Shown piece by piece: positions 1 to 8,346 of a stretch of 34,067 nucleotides of DNA. Under the pieces are notes generated by a model. The model ran no database searches. It had not been told where the DNA came from and was given only the letters and a program-made list of their open reading frames with translations. The first letter of the stretch is position 1; every line of letters begins with the position of its first letter. The position numbers and the translations under genes were made by a program. This stretch comes from an uncultured Prevotellaceae bacterium (GTDB lineage: Bacteria; Bacteroidota; Bacteroidia; Bacteroidales; Muribaculaceae): positions 1-34,067 of the forward strand of contig CAMVKS010000029.1 in NCBI GenBank assembly GCA_947167995.1, given 5' to 3'.

Positions 1-7
1 CATAGTG

Positions 8-39
8 CAAATTTAGCACAGGACACCCAATTTTCCAAA
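8..39 (-). promoter_or_regulatory. Leftward promoter at the window edge
   Basis: Read on the minus strand there is TTTG (39-36), a 20-bp spacer and TAAATTTG (15-8), a full match to the Bacteroidota housekeeping promoter. Transcription would start near position 3 and run out of the window, so it probably serves a minus-strand gene just left of it. The remainder of 1-143 shows no gene. Confidence 0.6.
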
Positions 40-143
40 TTTTCATTTACAATCTGCTGGAATTCAAACCATTAAAAAGTAGTCTAAAAAATGTGACGAA
101 AACAGGAACTATTATATTATCAATCTGTTATAGCTGATATTTT

Positions 144-180
144 TAAAAAAACAGAGGATGAGAACACATGGCTCTCATCC
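144..180 (-). terminator. Rho-independent terminator of the macroglobulin gene
   Basis: On the minus strand, 33 nt past the stop codon, GGATGAGA (180-173) pairs with TCTCATCC (163-156) and is followed within a few bases by a run of seven T (150-144). Position and shape fit an intrinsic terminator for the gene ending at 213. Confidence 0.75.
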
Positions 181-212
181 CCATTATTAATTGTTGATTG
201 TCTTTAGTGGGT

Positions 213-3200
213 TCAGGGTTCAACTGTTGCTGTTGAGCCGGCACTGTGGGCGGTGATTTGTGGCGCGTATTGGCATTGTGCAGTGGCGATACCCACACTG
301 TACTGGCCAGGTGCTGTAACATATACGTCATAGCTTATCACATGCGTACCCTTTTCAAGGCTGGTGAAGAAGATGTTGGTCTCGCTGTCCTTGATTTCAA
401 GATAGTAGTAGCTGTGGTCGGCATAGCGGTAGCCCGAGAGCTTGTCAACTGGCTCGAAGCAGGAGCCTCGCTCGTCTTTCACTGTAACGAAATCAAGATC
501 CTTGGCGTTCTTGATGATTGTGCGCACCTGAACCTTGTCGCCCACTTTGAAGTTGTCGACTTTCTTGAGCGAGCCGTCGGTTTGGTAGACATAGAACTCC
601 TTGTGAATAGAGAGGTCGTAGATGCTCACCTCGGCGATGTCGCTCATCTCGGCCTTGAACTGGCTGTAGATGGCTCCCCATGCCGGGCTGGCTCCATTGC
701 GCTCGATGTTGAGAGTGGCAAGCGACGTGGCGGGAATCTCCTTGCGGCAGTAGCCCAAGAAAGCATCAACCTTGTCAAACTCCAGTGGGTTGCCGTCGAT
801 GGTGATTGCGGGAGCATCGCCTCGTCCAAGCCACTGGCTGCCGGTAGAGAGAAGGCTGTAGACGGCATCGGCGGCAAGACTGCTCGAACCCCAATCGTTG
901 GTCTGCTTCATCAGCAGCATCCATTTGCGCACCTGGTCAATCTCGGCGGTGCGTGGGTCTACTTCGTTCATGGCCTCGAGGATGGTAGCGGTGACTGCAA
1001 CCTTGTCGAGATAACGCCATCCTGCCTGTACGTTGTCCCAGTACATGCCGGTCTCGGGCTTGGTGAGGGCAAACTGACGAATAGACTCCACAATGGCTTT
1101 GGCAACCTTGGGATAACCGTTGCGGTTCAGGGTGATGGCATAGAACGCCTTGTTACCCAAGCTTGTGCCTTTCCAGTCCTTGGTCATCGCTTTGAGGCAG
1201 TTCTTGAGCATCTTCTCATTGTCGCCGGTGACAGGAATCTCGGGGAAGAGTGTGCGCACATAGACATAGTCGCTGAAGCCGCTGTGGTTGTTCTTGTCGT
1301 ACTTGAGTTGAGTCTTATAACGAATCAGGTACTCTTTGTCAAAGTAGATTATTGCGCGACGGATCATGTTGTTCACGGCTTCGTCGTCCTTGAGATAACC
1401 CAAATGACGCAGCTCGCCGATGATTTCGAGAACCTCCTGGGTGGTGTAGAGCGATGACTGGCAGCCTGGATGACGATACCATGGGAATCCACCGTCGGGC
1501 ATCTGCAGGCGCTCCAGAGATTCGATAATGCGCTTGTGCTCGGCTGCCATCAAGTCCTCGTCGAAGAGCTCGCTGAGGCGAGACATGCGCAGCGTCTGCT
1601 TGTCGGCCTCGCGAACCCAGGGCGAAGCGAGCAATGTGCCAATCTTGAGGTCGCTGTTGCGTGCAAGCATCGAAACAAGCGTTGAGTCTTGCTCGTTGGC
1701 CTTCCAGTATTCAACCGCCTCCTTGATTTCGGGCTGCGACTTGGCGATGCCTTGTGCCAAGGTCTCGGCAAAGAGGCTGTGGGCAAGAGTTGTGGCAATG
1801 TTGTAGTTGTCGCTGAAAATCGTGGGCAGAGCTTGAACGCAGTACCACACGGGATTGTCGCAATACTCCAAGGTCACGCGGGCGTCATTGCTCAGCTGTG
1901 GCAGCTGGGTGCTGAATGATGGGGTGGCGGCATCGATGTAGAACGGCTTAGTCTCAATCACTGGCGAGATGGCTGGCAGCACTGGTACCATCACTTGTTC
2001 GCCATCGCCAAAGTTGCCTGTCGAGGCCTTCACTCTGAATCCCACAAATGGTATTGTGTCGGGAACATTCCAGTCGATTCTGAGGGTGTTGGTGCCCGTA
2101 GGAGCGATTGTCTCGTTGAATGTGCGGCGCTCAATAATCTCGTTGGTGCGAGGATTGAAGAGCTCGATGACCGCATCGCAGTCGAGAGCGCTCTCGGTGC
2201 TGTTCTGCAAGCTCGCAGCCAGTTGGGCACTGTCGCCTTGACGCAAGAAGCGTGGAAGGCTCGATTTCACCATCACTGGCTTGTTGGTGACCACTTCTCG
2301 TTGCAGTTTGTCGGTGTTGAGGGCGTTGTTGTAGGCTATAGCCTGTAGCAACCAAGTTGTGTTGAAATTGGGTGCGTCAAACTCCAGGCTCACGTTGCCT
2401 TGTGCATCGCTCACGAGCATGGGCTGCCACAGAGCCACCTTCACGTCGCTCTCACGCAACTGCACCTTCTCGAGTGCCGCCTCGTCAACTTGCAAAGGTT
2501 TCTCGGCACTCTCGGCCACAGCTACTTCATCCAATACCATGCCTTCTGCTTCAACGGCTACTCCATTGGCACGCGCAGCCTTTGCCATAGGCATGGCGGC
2601 TGGCATAGCTCGGCTGTCGGATAATGCACTCTCATACATCATCATGCTTGGTGAGCCACCCAACATGTACATAGAGTAGTTTTCAAAGAACATCTCGTCA
2701 TAGGTGTTGAACTGGGCTATCGATGCCGAATTGGTGCTCAGGCTTTTGTGGCTCCAGCTGGGCTTGTTATAGATTGATCCGCCCAGTGAGTTGGCATTGA
2801 ACGTCACTACATGCTTTGAGTATAGAGATGGTTGGAAATACCACGTGTTGGAGCTGATGTCGTTGATAGCCTTGTCTATCATTTCCAGAAGCATGGCACC
2901 CGCTTGTGGTTTGTCGTTCTCGTCAACGAGGGTAAGCGACCATCTCTCGTGCTCGCCCGACATGAGCTTGTTGCGGAAGGTGTTGACCTTGACTTTAAGA
3001 GCCTTGGCCTTCACATTGCTATTCATGTGGACTGTGTTCTGATATACCACGCCACCAGCAACACTGAAGAACTTAATGTCGAGATAACCGCCGGGAGTAT
3101 TAGGCAAAGCAATGGTGAAGTCGTTGATGCCTTGACGCATTTTCACCCAGCCTTGTTTCTCTACCTTGTCGCGTGATGTGGCGATGTAATAGATATTAGA

Positions 3201-5756
3201 CTCGGCAGGAGCGCAACCTATTGTTATGTGTGCCACATTCTTGTCGTCGACGCTGCGACCATCGCTGGGAAGCCAAAGGGGAGAATCCTTGACGGGACTT
3301 GTCTTCTCGCCCTTGCGGTAAAGGGTTACATAGCCGCTTGTGGTCTCGCTGTCGCCCAGCATGTTGACAGTGACTTTGTACACGCCCGATGGAAGACTGG
3401 TCAGGTCTACCATTGGACTGGCGCTGTTGATAGTGCCCGACATGACTACATTCTCATCGTCGTCTTCGATTTTGTAGTAGCAATCCACGCTCTTTTCGTT
3501 CTCGTCGGTGGTATGGAACTCAAGAGGCAGCTTAAATGGCGCCACATTGTTGAAATGGGTACTGCCAGCCAGTTCTACTCCTCGGCGACCGCCAATGATG
3601 AAGCAATGGCTCGCCTCTTGCGACTCGCCGGCATCGTTGGTGCACTGAGCCTCGAGCACATAGTTGTAATGGTAGTACTTGGCTTGATTTTCCTTGAAAC
3701 TCGATGCTGGAAGTTCGATGCTGAACTCGCCCTTCTCGTTGGTGGTGAGAACGGTGTCCATGACATTCTCGCCGTGGTTGGTGGACCACCGCCACCACCA
3801 GCTCCACTCGTTGCGATACATGCGCAGCTTCACTTGTGCGTTGGGCACAGGAACGCCACTGTAGGTCAATGCCTTTCCAGTAATTTTGACAGGTTGGTTT
3901 TTAGTGAACACCTGTGGCACATCGGGGAACGAGACGGTGAACGTTGGAGTCTTATACTCGCTCACGTTCACATCGTGTGCTGCAAGGTACTCGTTGTAGC
4001 GGTCTCCAGAGAGGATTTGAAGTGTGAACCTCCCGTTCATGCGGTCGGTGGGGATTGGAAATTCGCCTTGGATGCGTCCGTAGGCATCGCTTTCGGTGTC
4101 GATGGTGTCAACCGGTTGATGGTTGGGGTCGCGAAGTATTACTCTCACTTTCCTCCCCTCGATGGGGCGCATGACCTCACTGGTTATAATGTGCACAATA
4201 GCGGCAAACTTCAACGTTTCGCCTGGACGGTAGATGTTGAGGTCGGTAAACACTTGTGCCGAGACGCGGCTGGAGGCCTCGCTGCCTACGAAGGGATGGA
4301 TGCTGAGAGCTGGAGTGTACTTGTCGTCGCCACGACGGGCGCGGGCCTCATGGCTGTAGTAGTTGCGGTCGGCGGGAAGCAGGACGCTGCCGTCGTTGGT
4401 GGAAACCCATTGCGAGGGGAAACTGCTACCTTGACCGGCATAGCTCACGATGTCGATGTTCACTCCTGCTTGAGGGGCGCCATTGCGGGTGTCGACGGTG
4501 AACACCCTGTCGGGGAAGTCTACACCACCGGCATTGAACATGGTGAGGTTGTGTACTGCGATGGTATTGTAGCTCCTGATGTCGGTGTCGATGCACTCTT
4601 GTCCCTCGCTGTTAGTAAATGCACCCACTATTACATAGGTGCCGTAGGACAGCGGTGGCAACACCTCGTCGACGCGTGTGTAGAATGGCACCACACCGGG
4701 GCAGTGGAGCTGATGGGTGCGCACAAACTCAAGATCTTTGAGTTCAATTTTCTTGACGCTTCCATTTTCTATTGCATGGAGTAGGTTGTCGGGGAAACGA
4801 TACACTCTTGCTTGGGCGTAGTTGACATTGTTGAAATAGCCACACAGCGGTATCGAGTCGGTGGTGGAAAGATGCCTGCTGTAGTTCAGGCTCACGCTTT
4901 GGGTTTCGACGTTGTAGATCTTGTTCAGCACGTCGGGGGTGTAGAACGAGTCGGGGAAGCGGTTCACATATTCCTTGTAATCGATATAGTGCTCACTTGC
5001 GCTCGTTTCGAGCAGCAGCAGGGCGCTGTGCTCGTTGTCTTTGTATTTCTCGTACTGGGCGAAGTAGTCGTGCAGGGCATCGGTCTCGGTGGCGGCATAC
5101 ATCCATTCGGGTGAGCCTTCCCGGCATGAGTTGAGCCAGCGATGTTCCAGCTCTTTTTCGAGAGCTTGGTCGCCGGCGATGGCGCAGCTGTGCATGCACA
5201 GGGCTTGAAACAGTGTGGGCACGTAGGTGGCTCCCATGGGGTCACCCTCGATGAAAATCTGGCTGTAATTGCCTATTGGGCATTGCAAGAGAGCTTCCTC
5301 GTCGGCAAGGGCGGCATGGATGAGCTCGGCCACTTTCTTGTTGAACTGGTTGCTGTCCCACTCGCTGTAGTCGGTGGGCATGGGTTCTTCCTGGGGATTG
5401 TTGCGCCCATAGACATGATAGGCACTGCCGTAGCTTCTGAAGATGGTGGCTTCCAGGAAGTTGAGAAGTGCCTTGAAGTCGGCACGGCGTTCTTTCTTTT
5501 TTACATCTTCGATTTGCATGATGATGGTGTCCATCGACTCTTGCGAGATCTTGCTCTTGGCGATGGAGAACCTGACCAGAGCGTCGACCATCATTTGACC
5601 GTTGCCGCTCTTCTGAGCTTTCTTGAGTTGTGCAAGTGCGTCCTTGCTCACCTGCACGGGGTAGTCAAAGTCGGGCTCATCGTCGGCAAAAACATTAAAT
5701 GAGATCATTCCCATAATCGTTAGCAGTAGGATGATTTTTGATAGTGATTTCGGCAT
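213..5756 (-). CDS. Alpha-2-macroglobulin family protein lacking the thioester
   Basis: An 1847-residue exported protein. Residues 1-24 form a signal peptide ending in NVFA. An MG2-type domain with the YRPGETLKF signature lies around residues 515-610. The A2M core follows around 1105-1190, with an LWQPMLVSDAQG strand and TTWLLQAIAYN. A helical barrel-like C-terminal region follows. A low-complexity Ala/Met/Glu stretch near 1050-1090 lies just before the A2M core and could be an exposed bait-like linker (inference). Family members trap proteases, and many bind them covalently through a CxEQ thioester. Here the aligned tetrapeptide is IATT (1320-1323), in the context YNIATTLAHSLFAETLA, so covalent capture is not expected. 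It stands alone, with its own terminator. No clear promoter box was found in the 222 bp upstream. Bacterial A2Ms without thioester exist, so this need not be decay. The family call is secure; the role is not. Confidence 0.9.
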   Translation of the reverse strand: MPKSLSKIILLLTIMGMISFNVFADDEPDFDYPVQVSKDALAQLKKAQKSGNGQMMVDALVRFSIAKSKISQESMDTIIMQIEDVKKKERRADFKALLNFLEATIFRSYGSAYHVYGRNNPQEEPMPTDYSEWDSNQFNKKVAELIHAALADEEALLQCPIGNYSQIFIEGDPMGATYVPTLFQALCMHSCAIAGDQALEKELEHRWLNSCREGSPEWMYAATETDALHDYFAQYEKYKDNEHSALLLLETSASEHYIDYKEYVNRFPDSFYTPDVLNKIYNVETQSVSLNYSRHLSTTDSIPLCGYFNNVNYAQARVYRFPDNLLHAIENGSVKKIELKDLEFVRTHQLHCPGVVPFYTRVDEVLPPLSYGTYVIVGAFTNSEGQECIDTDIRSYNTIAVHNLTMFNAGGVDFPDRVFTVDTRNGAPQAGVNIDIVSYAGQGSSFPSQWVSTNDGSVLLPADRNYYSHEARARRGDDKYTPALSIHPFVGSEASSRVSAQVFTDLNIYRPGETLKFAAIVHIITSEVMRPIEGRKVRVILRDPNHQPVDTIDTESDAYGRIQGEFPIPTDRMNGRFTLQILSGDRYNEYLAAHDVNVSEYKTPTFTVSFPDVPQVFTKNQPVKITGKALTYSGVPVPNAQVKLRMYRNEWSWWWRWSTNHGENVMDTVLTTNEKGEFSIELPASSFKENQAKYYHYNYVLEAQCTNDAGESQEASHCFIIGGRRGVELAGSTHFNNVAPFKLPLEFHTTDENEKSVDCYYKIEDDDENVVMSGTINSASPMVDLTSLPSGVYKVTVNMLGDSETTSGYVTLYRKGEKTSPVKDSPLWLPSDGRSVDDKNVAHITIGCAPAESNIYYIATSRDKVEKQGWVKMRQGINDFTIALPNTPGGYLDIKFFSVAGGVVYQNTVHMNSNVKAKALKVKVNTFRNKLMSGEHERWSLTLVDENDKPQAGAMLLEMIDKAINDISSNTWYFQPSLYSKHVVTFNANSLGGSIYNKPSWSHKSLSTNSASIAQFNTYDEMFFENYSMYMLGGSPSMMMYESALSDSRAMPAAMPMAKAARANGVAVEAEGMVLDEVAVAESAEKPLQVDEAALEKVQLRESDVKVALWQPMLVSDAQGNVSLEFDAPNFNTTWLLQAIAYNNALNTDKLQREVVTNKPVMVKSSLPRFLRQGDSAQLAASLQNSTESALDCDAVIELFNPRTNEIIERRTFNETIAPTGTNTLRIDWNVPDTIPFVGFRVKASTGNFGDGEQVMVPVLPAISPVIETKPFYIDAATPSFSTQLPQLSNDARVTLEYCDNPVWYCVQALPTIFSDNYNIATTLAHSLFAETLAQGIAKSQPEIKEAVEYWKANEQDSTLVSMLARNSDLKIGTLLASPWVREADKQTLRMSRLSELFDEDLMAAEHKRIIESLERLQMPDGGFPWYRHPGCQSSLYTTQEVLEIIGELRHLGYLKDDEAVNNMIRRAIIYFDKEYLIRYKTQLKYDKNNHSGFSDYVYVRTLFPEIPVTGDNEKMLKNCLKAMTKDWKGTSLGNKAFYAITLNRNGYPKVAKAIVESIRQFALTKPETGMYWDNVQAGWRYLDKVAVTATILEAMNEVDPRTAEIDQVRKWMLLMKQTNDWGSSSLAADAVYSLLSTGSQWLGRGDAPAITIDGNPLEFDKVDAFLGYCRKEIPATSLATLNIERNGASPAWGAIYSQFKAEMSDIAEVSIYDLSIHKEFYVYQTDGSLKKVDNFKVGDKVQVRTIIKNAKDLDFVTVKDERGSCFEPVDKLSGYRYADHSYYYLEIKDSETNIFFTSLEKGTHVISYDVYVTAPGQYSVGIATAQCQYAPQITAHSAGSTATVEP

Positions 5757-5914
5757 ATTATATTGTGTGTTGGTTAGTTTTCTCAGGTTCTTTGCGACGT
5801 CGGCAGTTGCCGAGGTCTATATATAATAACGTGTTAACGTCAGCTTTATTTTACTATTCTATGACTATATTCATGTGTGATAGTTTAAAATGAATGGGGC
5901 AATGGTTGAATAAT

Positions 5915-5955
5915 GAAAAAAGGAGAAGATTAGCGTTATCTTCTAATCCTCTCCT
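5915..5955 (-). terminator. Terminator of the dockerin-protein gene
   Basis: On the minus strand, 24 nt after the stop codon, AGGAGAGGATTAG (5955-5943) pairs with CTAATCTTCTCCT (5933-5921), one G-T pair in 13, and runs directly into T6 (5920-5915). A classic intrinsic terminator. The rest of 5757-5978 holds no gene and must contain the macroglobulin promoter, which I could not identify. Confidence 0.85.
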
Positions 5956-5978
5956 ATATTCTAAAATAGGTCAAGAAA

Positions 5979-8081
5979 TCAGTTTCCAAGCAGTATGTTA
6001 TAAACTGCGGTCACGTCGCCTGCTGTGATGTTTCCGTCGTTGTTCTGGTCGGCATTAACCACGCCAGTCCAGTCATCGTTAAGGAGTATGTTGTAGAGTA
6101 AGGTCACGTCGGCTGCAGTAACAGTTCCGTCACCGTTCACGTCGCCAGGAACAGATGGGGCGCTGTTGGCCACAACAGTGAGGGTCATGTCATTAGCGTT
6201 GATAGTGAAGGTGAAGTTGCCACCGTTCTCCATGCGGAAGTTCGAACCGTCAATCATTGCCAAAGGCACGTTGAGCAGGTCGTTGTTGATCAAGAAGTAA
6301 CCAACATTGTTCTCGTCAACGCCACCATACCAGGTCCATCCATCGCCGTTGGGTGTGATAACCTTGAACTCGGCGCCAGCCTCGAGATCGCCTTGAGCCT
6401 CATAAACGCCTTCTTCTTCGGTTTCGGTGAATACTAAGCGGCCGCCATCCTCGTTCTGGTTCCAGCCGTTGAATGTTCCCACCAGATAGAACTCGCTTGG
6501 AACTTCGACAACTTCACCTTGGATGATGGTCAAGTCGTGATAGTGGCCTGGGATGCGGAAGCGAACCACAGCCTTGCGTCCCTCCATGCCGTCGGGCAGT
6601 GGAGCAACCTCGATGCCCACGTTCACCTCGCCAGTGAACTCGCCATTCTCATACTCATCTACTGGAGTGAGGGTGAGCCACTCGGGAATATCAGAACCAT
6701 CGGCAAGGGTGATGTCCCACATCTCAGAGGGCTCGGTAGTGTAAGCCGAGAAGTTGCTACCATAGAACAAGTCCTCGGTGCCGTCGTAGGTCAAGTTGCC
6801 GGCAGCGTCATAACGGCGCTCACTTGGGTCGTTGGTATAATTGTTGATAAGGAATGGATAGGTCACATCGAGGAAGATGCCAGGAGCACTGTAGCCCTTG
6901 AAGCCGCTGAACATGGCATTCAAACTGCGGGCAGTGCCAATGTTGCCCTCGTCATCAAGCTGGATGTTGTAACCTGTCTCGCCGATTCCCTCATCCCAAA
7001 CGTCGGCACACAGAGGCACGGCGAATCTTTGGATGGCGTCGTTGTCGTAGCCACTGAGCACTACATAAATCTCGTCGTCGATCTCGGGAGTAATCTCCGA
7101 AATGAGACCATACTCCTCGTCAACCTCGGTGAAGGTGAAATACAAGCCGCCCGAAGTCTCCTCGCCTACCGAAGCGGGAAGGGTGGCTTTTGCCTCGGCA
7201 ATCATCTCGCCAAAGCTCATCTCGCGGGGCTCATGAGCTCCCACTTTATAGATGCGCAAAGTGAGCTCAACGGGCTCGGTGCTCATGTAGAAAGCATAAC
7301 GGATAGCGGCACCACGCAGCACATAGGGATTTTCGGGTTTCTCGCAGTAGATGGCGCAAGCGTTCCAGCCACTGTAGTTCTTGCCAAACCAGAAGGCAGT
7401 GCCTCCACCGTCGCTGTCGAGAGCTCCAGTGAGATAGCGAGTAATACCTGAGTAATTCAAGTCGCGGTCACGTGAAGCCCAATATTTTGGAGAAGCAAAC
7501 CAGCCCTCAGAACCATTAGTGTTACTAGCCAAGCGGGTGGCTATGTCGTGGTGGGCATAAAGTGTGATAGGCACTTCCTCATCACTCGAGTTGTGGCCAA
7601 TCAAGCAGAACTCACCACTATTGTCGTAGATGTAGGGTACCGAGTCGGTCTCGGTGACGAAGTTGAGTGTGAGGTTTTGCTGGTCTTCTACCGTAATCCA
7701 TGGGCGGCCGCTAACTGTGCGGTCCCACTTTTGATAAGACCAGTCGGCAACCTTGGTGCCCAGGAAGGTCACATCGCGGAAGTTGGGCATGTACAGGTAT
7801 GGAGAATAATACACGCGCGACACCATTGGGTTATAACCCACATAGAACGAGCCGTGAGGACGATAATAGTAGGTCTCGCCCTCCACAGGTTGAGCCTTGA
7901 GCTGCAGCGGCATGTTGTCGGGGGCTGCCGTCTCAGTTGTTACTATCGCCTTCCCATCGGGCATTGAAGCCATTACTGGGCGGTCGTTTTTCATGTTTGA
8001 ATACTTTTGGTTGTAATCAACCTTAGCTGTTGCCACGCTGGCTATGAGCGCAACAGCAAGCAATAGGTACAATTTCTTCAT
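5979..8081 (-). CDS. Secreted glycan-binding-like protein with C-terminal dockerin
   Basis: A 700-residue protein with a clear signal peptide (residues 1-19, ending SVATA). The first ~500 residues are beta-rich and not recognised. Around residues 530-635 there is a SusE/SusF- or CBM-like segment opening with FYLVGTFNGWN, a pattern of starch- and glycan-binding Ig-like domains. The last 57 residues (644-700) are a type I dockerin: two EF-hand-like calcium loops, DVNGDGTVTAAD and DQNNDGNITAGD, each followed by a helix of the VTLLYNILL / VTAVYNILL type. Dockerins bind cohesins in cellulosomes. Bacteroidales have many dockerin-tailed secreted proteins whose partner is uncertain, and no cohesin is visible in this window. 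It likely acts at the cell surface or outside the cell in polysaccharide binding (inference). No catalytic domain recognised. Confidence 0.85.
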   Translation of the reverse strand: MKKLYLLLAVALIASVATAKVDYNQKYSNMKNDRPVMASMPDGKAIVTTETAAPDNMPLQLKAQPVEGETYYYRPHGSFYVGYNPMVSRVYYSPYLYMPNFRDVTFLGTKVADWSYQKWDRTVSGRPWITVEDQQNLTLNFVTETDSVPYIYDNSGEFCLIGHNSSDEEVPITLYAHHDIATRLASNTNGSEGWFASPKYWASRDRDLNYSGITRYLTGALDSDGGGTAFWFGKNYSGWNACAIYCEKPENPYVLRGAAIRYAFYMSTEPVELTLRIYKVGAHEPREMSFGEMIAEAKATLPASVGEETSGGLYFTFTEVDEEYGLISEITPEIDDEIYVVLSGYDNDAIQRFAVPLCADVWDEGIGETGYNIQLDDEGNIGTARSLNAMFSGFKGYSAPGIFLDVTYPFLINNYTNDPSERRYDAAGNLTYDGTEDLFYGSNFSAYTTEPSEMWDITLADGSDIPEWLTLTPVDEYENGEFTGEVNVGIEVAPLPDGMEGRKAVVRFRIPGHYHDLTIIQGEVVEVPSEFYLVGTFNGWNQNEDGGRLVFTETEEEGVYEAQGDLEAGAEFKVITPNGDGWTWYGGVDENNVGYFLINNDLLNVPLAMIDGSNFRMENGGNFTFTINANDMTLTVVANSAPSVPGDVNGDGTVTAADVTLLYNILLNDDWTGVVNADQNNDGNITAGDVTAVYNILLGN

Positions 8082-8156
8082 AAAAAAACTGATTTTTTGT
8101 GTTAGTATTAATTTTATTTATAGTGGTTTTGGTAGGTCAATAGTTTAATTAATTTG

Positions 8157-8164
8157 CAAATATA
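8157..8164 (-). promoter_or_regulatory. Minus-strand -7 box for the dockerin gene
   Basis: The minus strand reads TATATTTG here, matching TAnnTTTG, 76 bp before the start codon. No good TTTG is found at the expected upstream spacing, so this is a weaker call than the dnaB promoter on the other strand. Confidence 0.45.
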
Positions 8165-8246
8165 CTAATAATTATTTAAAATTCATCTATATTTAAACGA
8201 AAAAGTAGATTTTTTATAAAAAACACACGCAAAATTGGTTCTTGGC

Positions 8247-8258
8247 GATGTTAACATC
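8247..8258. promoter_or_regulatory. Perfect 12-bp palindrome upstream of dnaB
   Basis: GATGTTAACATC is a perfect inverted repeat centred about 34 bp before the dnaB -33 element, in the region shared by divergent genes. Its position would suit an operator for either gene; no regulator is known from the sequence. Confidence 0.35.
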
Positions 8259-8285
8259 TTGTTAATAAAAGAAAGTGTTGATTTT

Positions 8286-8316
8286 TTTGTGGGTCGTGAT
8301 TGTTGGCCTATCTTTG
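8286..8316 (+). promoter_or_regulatory. dnaB promoter
   Basis: TTTG (8286-8289), a 19-bp spacer and TATCTTTG (8309-8316) match the Bacteroidota promoter exactly. A start near 8320-8323 leaves a ~25-nt leader before the ATG at 8347, which supports that start over the internal ATG at 8422. Confidence 0.8.
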
Positions 8317-8346
8317 CAGTCGCAAACAGAAAAAACACTTTGAATC

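Noticed and set aside
246-4784. Long plus-strand frames (403 and 518 codons) opposite the macroglobulin gene
   Set aside because: They lie antisense to a well-supported CDS, show no recognisable domains, and arise from its codon bias.
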